A DNA stretch of 64,000 nucleotides from UBA5072 sp041737175 (GTDB lineage: Bacteria; Bacteroidota; Bacteroidia; Bacteroidales; UBA10428): positions 62,001 through 126,000 of the forward strand of contig JBGSSF010000034.1 in assembly GCA_041737175.1 (NCBI GenBank). Reading direction: 5' to 3'. Position 1 is the stretch's first letter. Each line of letters opens with the position of its first letter. This document shows, piece after piece, positions 60,758 to 64,000 of the stretch. A program made the position numbers and the translations under genes. The notes beneath the pieces were generated by a model. It saw only the letters and a program-made list of their open reading frames with translations. It searched no databases and was not told where the DNA came from.

Positions 60758-63700
60758 ATGAGAGGAAAATCCAGCATTTTGAAGACCGGCTTTTCTGTGT
60801 TCGGTCTGTTCGCAATGATCCTTTTTGCATTTTTAGTTCAATGTAAAGGCCCTTCCCGCGATGATACCGACCTCGAGGCCGGATTTCTGAACCCGCCTGA
60901 AAGCGCCAAACCCCGCGTTTGGTGGCACTGGATGAATGGCAATATTACGAAGGAAGGTATACAAGACGACCTGGAATGGATGCACCGTACGGGCATCGGA
61001 GGATTCCAGAACTTCGACGCTGCCCTGATGACGCCGCAGGTTGTTGAAAAACGATTGGTATATATGACCCCGGAATGGAAGGATGCTTTCCTGTTTACTA
61101 CCCAGCTGGCCGATTCCCTGGGCCTGGAAATGGCCATTGCAGGCTCGCCGGGTTGGAGTGAGAGCGGTGGCCCCTGGGTGAAACCGGAACAGGCGATGAA
61201 AAAATTGGTGTGGAGTGAAATCCGGATCGAGGGTGGAAAGGCTTTTTCCGGAAAACTGCCTCAGCCGCCTGCTACAACCGGCACATTTCAAAATATACCA
61301 TTACGGAATGCTGAAGAAGGCGGTAAGGTTCCGGAATTTTATAAAGATGCAGCAGTCATCGCATATAAGGTGCCCGCAACCGATATCACGCTTCAGGAAC
61401 TGAATCCTGCTGTTACCTCAAGCGGAGGCAAATTCAATATGTCCATGCTAACAGACGGTGATCTTAAAAATAGTGTGTATTTGCCGCCTGTAAAGGTGGG
61501 AGAAAAAGCCTGGGTTCAATACGAATTTTCATCGCCTCAGGCCATACAGGCACTTACCATCATGGGCGGAGGATATGCCGGTATGTGGGGAAGGGGAGCT
61601 GATCCGGACAATCGTGCGCTTGAAGCAAGTGACGACGGCAAAAATTTCCGGAAAGTCATTGATATACCCATAAGCGGAATCGAAGAAAAAACCCTCACTT
61701 TTGAACCGGTAACTGCCAAGTATTTCCGGTTTACCTTTGTAACGGTTGAACAGTCTCCGACCAATTTCTTTGGATTTGATGTAGGCGCCGGCGGAATGAA
61801 AGGCACCAACATTGCTGAACTGGTATTGCATAGTGCTCCAAGGGTTAACAGGTTTGAAGAAAAAGCTGCTTTCTCAACAGCAACCGACCTATATACCGCT
61901 CATACCCGATCGGTTAAAGAAGAGGAAGTGATATCGCCCCAGGCTGTAATTGACCTTACCTCAAAAATGCAACCCGATGGGACACTCGACTGGACTCCTG
62001 CCAATGGGAAATGGGTGGTGCTCCGGTTTGGATATACGCTTACAGGTCACCAGAACGGACCTGCTTCCGCCGAAGCAACGGGACTTGAAGTGGATAAGCT
62101 GAGTGCTGTCCATGTAAAGGATTATTTCAACAATTACCTGGACCAGTATAAAGATGCTACCGATGGATTAATGGGAGCTAAAGGATTGCAGTATGTCATT
62201 ACTGATAGCTGGGAAGCCGGTGTGCAGAACTGGACTGACAACATGCCTGCGGATTTCAAAAACAGGAGGGATTATGATATGTTACCCTGGCTGCCGGTTT
62301 TAGCTGGTCGTATAGTGGAAAGTGCCGAAGAAAGTGACAAATTCCTTTGGGATTTCAGGAAGACCATCGGTGATCTTACCACGGAAAATCATTATGATCT
62401 GCTGACAACCCTTTTAAAGGAGCGCGGCATGGCCCGCTATACAGAATCTCATGAGGGCGGACGGGCTTTCATCGGCGATGGCATGGAAGTGAAACGCAAT
62501 GCAGCCATTCCCATGAGCGCCACCTGGACACCTGGGCTTGAACCTGGTGCCGAAGTTTCAACTGCTTATAAGGCCGATGTACGTGAATCAGCCTCTGTAT
62601 CACATATATATGGACAGAACCTGGTGGCAGCTGAATCCATGACAGCTATCGGCACCGCCTGGGCATGGTCGCCTGAGACCCTGAAACCTACAGCCGACAT
62701 GGAAATGGCAAACGGACTGAACCGTTTCGTTATCCATACCTCTGTGCACCAGCCTGTCAATGATAAAATCCCGGGTTTGGGCCTCGGTCCGTTCGGACAA
62801 TGGTTCACCCGCCATGAGACCTGGGCTGAGCAAGCCGGTCCGTGGATCACTTACCTGGCACGAAGCTCCTACATGCTTCAGCAGGGGAAGTTTGTAGCTG
62901 ATATTTTATACTTCTATGGTGAGGACAATAACATAACAGCTCTTTTTGGCGAGAAACTGCCTGCCATACCCGAAGGTTATAATTATGATTTCGTGAATGC
63001 CGATGCCCTGGTCCATGTTCTGGGAGTTGAAAAAGGAAAACTCACCACCCCAGGTGGTATGCGCTACAACCTGCTTGCCCTGGACGCCAACAGCCAGCAA
63101 ATGTCATTGCCGGTTCTGAGGAAGATCCGTGACCTGGTGAAGGCTGGTGCTGTTGTGGTTGGAAGTAAGCCTGTCGCCACTCCCAGTCTGAGTGATGATC
63201 TGGCCGAATTCCAATCCATCGTCAATGAACTGTGGGCTATAGAAAAAGGTGAGAACATGCTAGGAAAGGGGAAAGTATATGCCGGGCAAATGATAGCAGA
63301 AGTCCTGGCCACGCTTAACCTGGCACCTGATTTTATCTATACGAAACCACAGCCTGAAACCCGTGTTCTGTTTGTTCACCGCAAAATGGATAACACCGAT
63401 ATTTATTGGGTCAACAACCGGAATCACAGGGTGGAGAATCTGGATGCTACGTTTAGGGTGGAAGGCAAGGCAGCTGAAATCTGGCATCCCGAAACCGGGA
63501 CGATTGAACCTGCATCCTATGAAATATCTAAGGGTATGACCAAGGTAAAGCTGCGCCTGGAACCTGATGATGCCGTATTCGTTGTTTTCCGGAAAAAAGC
63601 GGAAAAGCCTTCCGTTGGCATTCCCCGCCCGGCTGAGAAAAAGCTTATCGCAGTAAACGGCCCCTGGGACCTGACCTTCCAGGTTGACCGCGGAGCTCCG

Positions 63701-64000
63701 GCACAGATTAACCTCTCTGAACTTGCCGCCTGGAATGAAAACACGGATCCAGGCGTAAAATACTTCTCAGGAACAGGAAGTTACGTGACATCCATCCAGG
63801 CTCCTGCTGAATGGTTCCAGTCCGGCAGCCAGCTTTGGCTTGATCTCGGAAGCGTCAAGAATCTTGCAGAAGTCATTATTAACGGCAAATCACTTGGAAT
63901 TGTCTGGAAAACGCCTTTCAGGGTGAATGCAACGGATGCACTCCAAGTAGGCGATAACAAAATCGAGATCAGGGTCACCAACTTATGGGTGAACAGGCTT
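60758..64000 (+). CDS. GH106 alpha-L-rhamnosidase, C-terminus beyond window
   Basis: An uninterrupted frame of 1081 codons reaching the window edge. A lipoprotein-like signal ends at Cys29 (FLVQC), so it is probably surface- or periplasm-anchored. GH106 hallmarks: FLNPPESAKPRVWWHWMNGN and the start of the barrel (ITKEGIQDDLEWMHRTGIGG); TDSWEAGVQNWTD with Glu486, a likely catalytic residue; YTESHEGGRAFIGDG; LVAAESMTAIG with Glu626; and a C-terminal jelly-roll (VIINGKSLGIVWKTPFR). The family releases terminal alpha-L-rhamnose from pectin-type glycans, which fits the upstream rhaT/rhaA genes. The stop codon is not in the window. Confidence 0.92.
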   Translation, partial: MRGKSSILKTGFSVFGLFAMILFAFLVQCKGPSRDDTDLEAGFLNPPESAKPRVWWHWMNGNITKEGIQDDLEWMHRTGIGGFQNFDAALMTPQVVEKRLVYMTPEWKDAFLFTTQLADSLGLEMAIAGSPGWSESGGPWVKPEQAMKKLVWSEIRIEGGKAFSGKLPQPPATTGTFQNIPLRNAEEGGKVPEFYKDAAVIAYKVPATDITLQELNPAVTSSGGKFNMSMLTDGDLKNSVYLPPVKVGEKAWVQYEFSSPQAIQALTIMGGGYAGMWGRGADPDNRALEASDDGKNFRKVIDIPISGIEEKTLTFEPVTAKYFRFTFVTVEQSPTNFFGFDVGAGGMKGTNIAELVLHSAPRVNRFEEKAAFSTATDLYTAHTRSVKEEEVISPQAVIDLTSKMQPDGTLDWTPANGKWVVLRFGYTLTGHQNGPASAEATGLEVDKLSAVHVKDYFNNYLDQYKDATDGLMGAKGLQYVITDSWEAGVQNWTDNMPADFKNRRDYDMLPWLPVLAGRIVESAEESDKFLWDFRKTIGDLTTENHYDLLTTLLKERGMARYTESHEGGRAFIGDGMEVKRNAAIPMSATWTPGLEPGAEVSTAYKADVRESASVSHIYGQNLVAAESMTAIGTAWAWSPETLKPTADMEMANGLNRFVIHTSVHQPVNDKIPGLGLGPFGQWFTRHETWAEQAGPWITYLARSSYMLQQGKFVADILYFYGEDNNITALFGEKLPAIPEGYNYDFVNADALVHVLGVEKGKLTTPGGMRYNLLALDANSQQMSLPVLRKIRDLVKAGAVVVGSKPVATPSLSDDLAEFQSIVNELWAIEKGENMLGKGKVYAGQMIAEVLATLNLAPDFIYTKPQPETRVLFVHRKMDNTDIYWVNNRNHRVENLDATFRVEGKAAEIWHPETGTIEPASYEISKGMTKVKLRLEPDDAVFVVFRKKAEKPSVGIPRPAEKKLIAVNGPWDLTFQVDRGAPAQINLSELAAWNENTDPGVKYFSGTGSYVTSIQAPAEWFQSGSQLWLDLGSVKNLAEVIINGKSLGIVWKTPFRVNATDALQVGDNKIEIRVTNLWVNRL

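Overview
The window looks like a chromosome fragment from an anaerobic or facultative member of the Bacteroidota, probably Bacteroidales or a relative. The evidence is a secreted subtilase with a Por-type (type IX secretion) C-terminal tail, GH97 and GH106 glycosidases, a DUF5916 outer-membrane protein, a LytS/LytTR pair, several -7 boxes of the TAnnTTTG type used by Bacteroidota, and few Shine-Dalgarno sequences. No rRNA, tRNA, IS element or CRISPR array was seen.

Layout. (1) 1-11521 is a hydrogen-metabolism island. On the minus strand a hoxF-U-Y-H-W operon encodes an NAD-linked soluble [NiFe] hydrogenase, followed by a dihydroorotate-dehydrogenase-like gene cut by the window edge. Next come a zinc-ribbon protein, a secreted propeller-like protein and the NADH/NAD sensor Rex. 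On the plus strand are the maturation genes hypF-C-D. A near-perfect Rex operator lies about 90 bp upstream of hoxF, so the regulator, its likely target and the accessory genes sit together. (2) 11533-23058 is mostly housekeeping: lnt, a regulator-propeller sensor with no kinase domain, xseA/xseB, the subtilase, a MORN-type protein, a class C beta-lactamase-like lipoprotein and an NAD-epimerase. (3) 23065-35668 holds GH97, dnaK, panB, an RluA-type pseudouridine synthase, a PQQ-type propeller lipoprotein, a GntP permease, and an efflux set (TolC, ABC ATPase, HlyD adaptor) with no permease. (4) 35878-38599 is an NtrC/NtrY-like two-component pair divergent from the efflux genes. (5) 38677-42192 is the most unusual part: an arsenite-methyltransferase-like protein with a CCCC tail, a 32-codon Cys-containing peptide gene, a radical SAM/SPASM enzyme and a thioredoxin-thioredoxin reductase fusion. 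This has the layout of a peptide-modification (RiPP) cassette tied to thiol or metalloid chemistry. (6) 42309-50539 holds YceI, a DUF5916 protein, the LytS/LytTR pair, an unknown protein and a Pif1-like helicase. (7) 50718-64000 is an L-rhamnose island: AraC-type regulator, RhaT, RhaA, an FGGY kinase, a secreted esterase, an exported TIM-barrel isomerase-like protein, two alpha/beta hydrolases and a GH106 alpha-L-rhamnosidase that runs off the right edge. Together these could release, deacylate, import and isomerise rhamnose from plant or algal glycans.

The intergenic DNA is rich in two kinds of repeat. One is short-period (7-9 bp) tandem arrays, usually just upstream of start codons. The other is small palindromic modules, especially at 31787-31920, 58208-58330 and 60298-60610. 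Assignments rest on reading the sequence and family knowledge; no database search was run.
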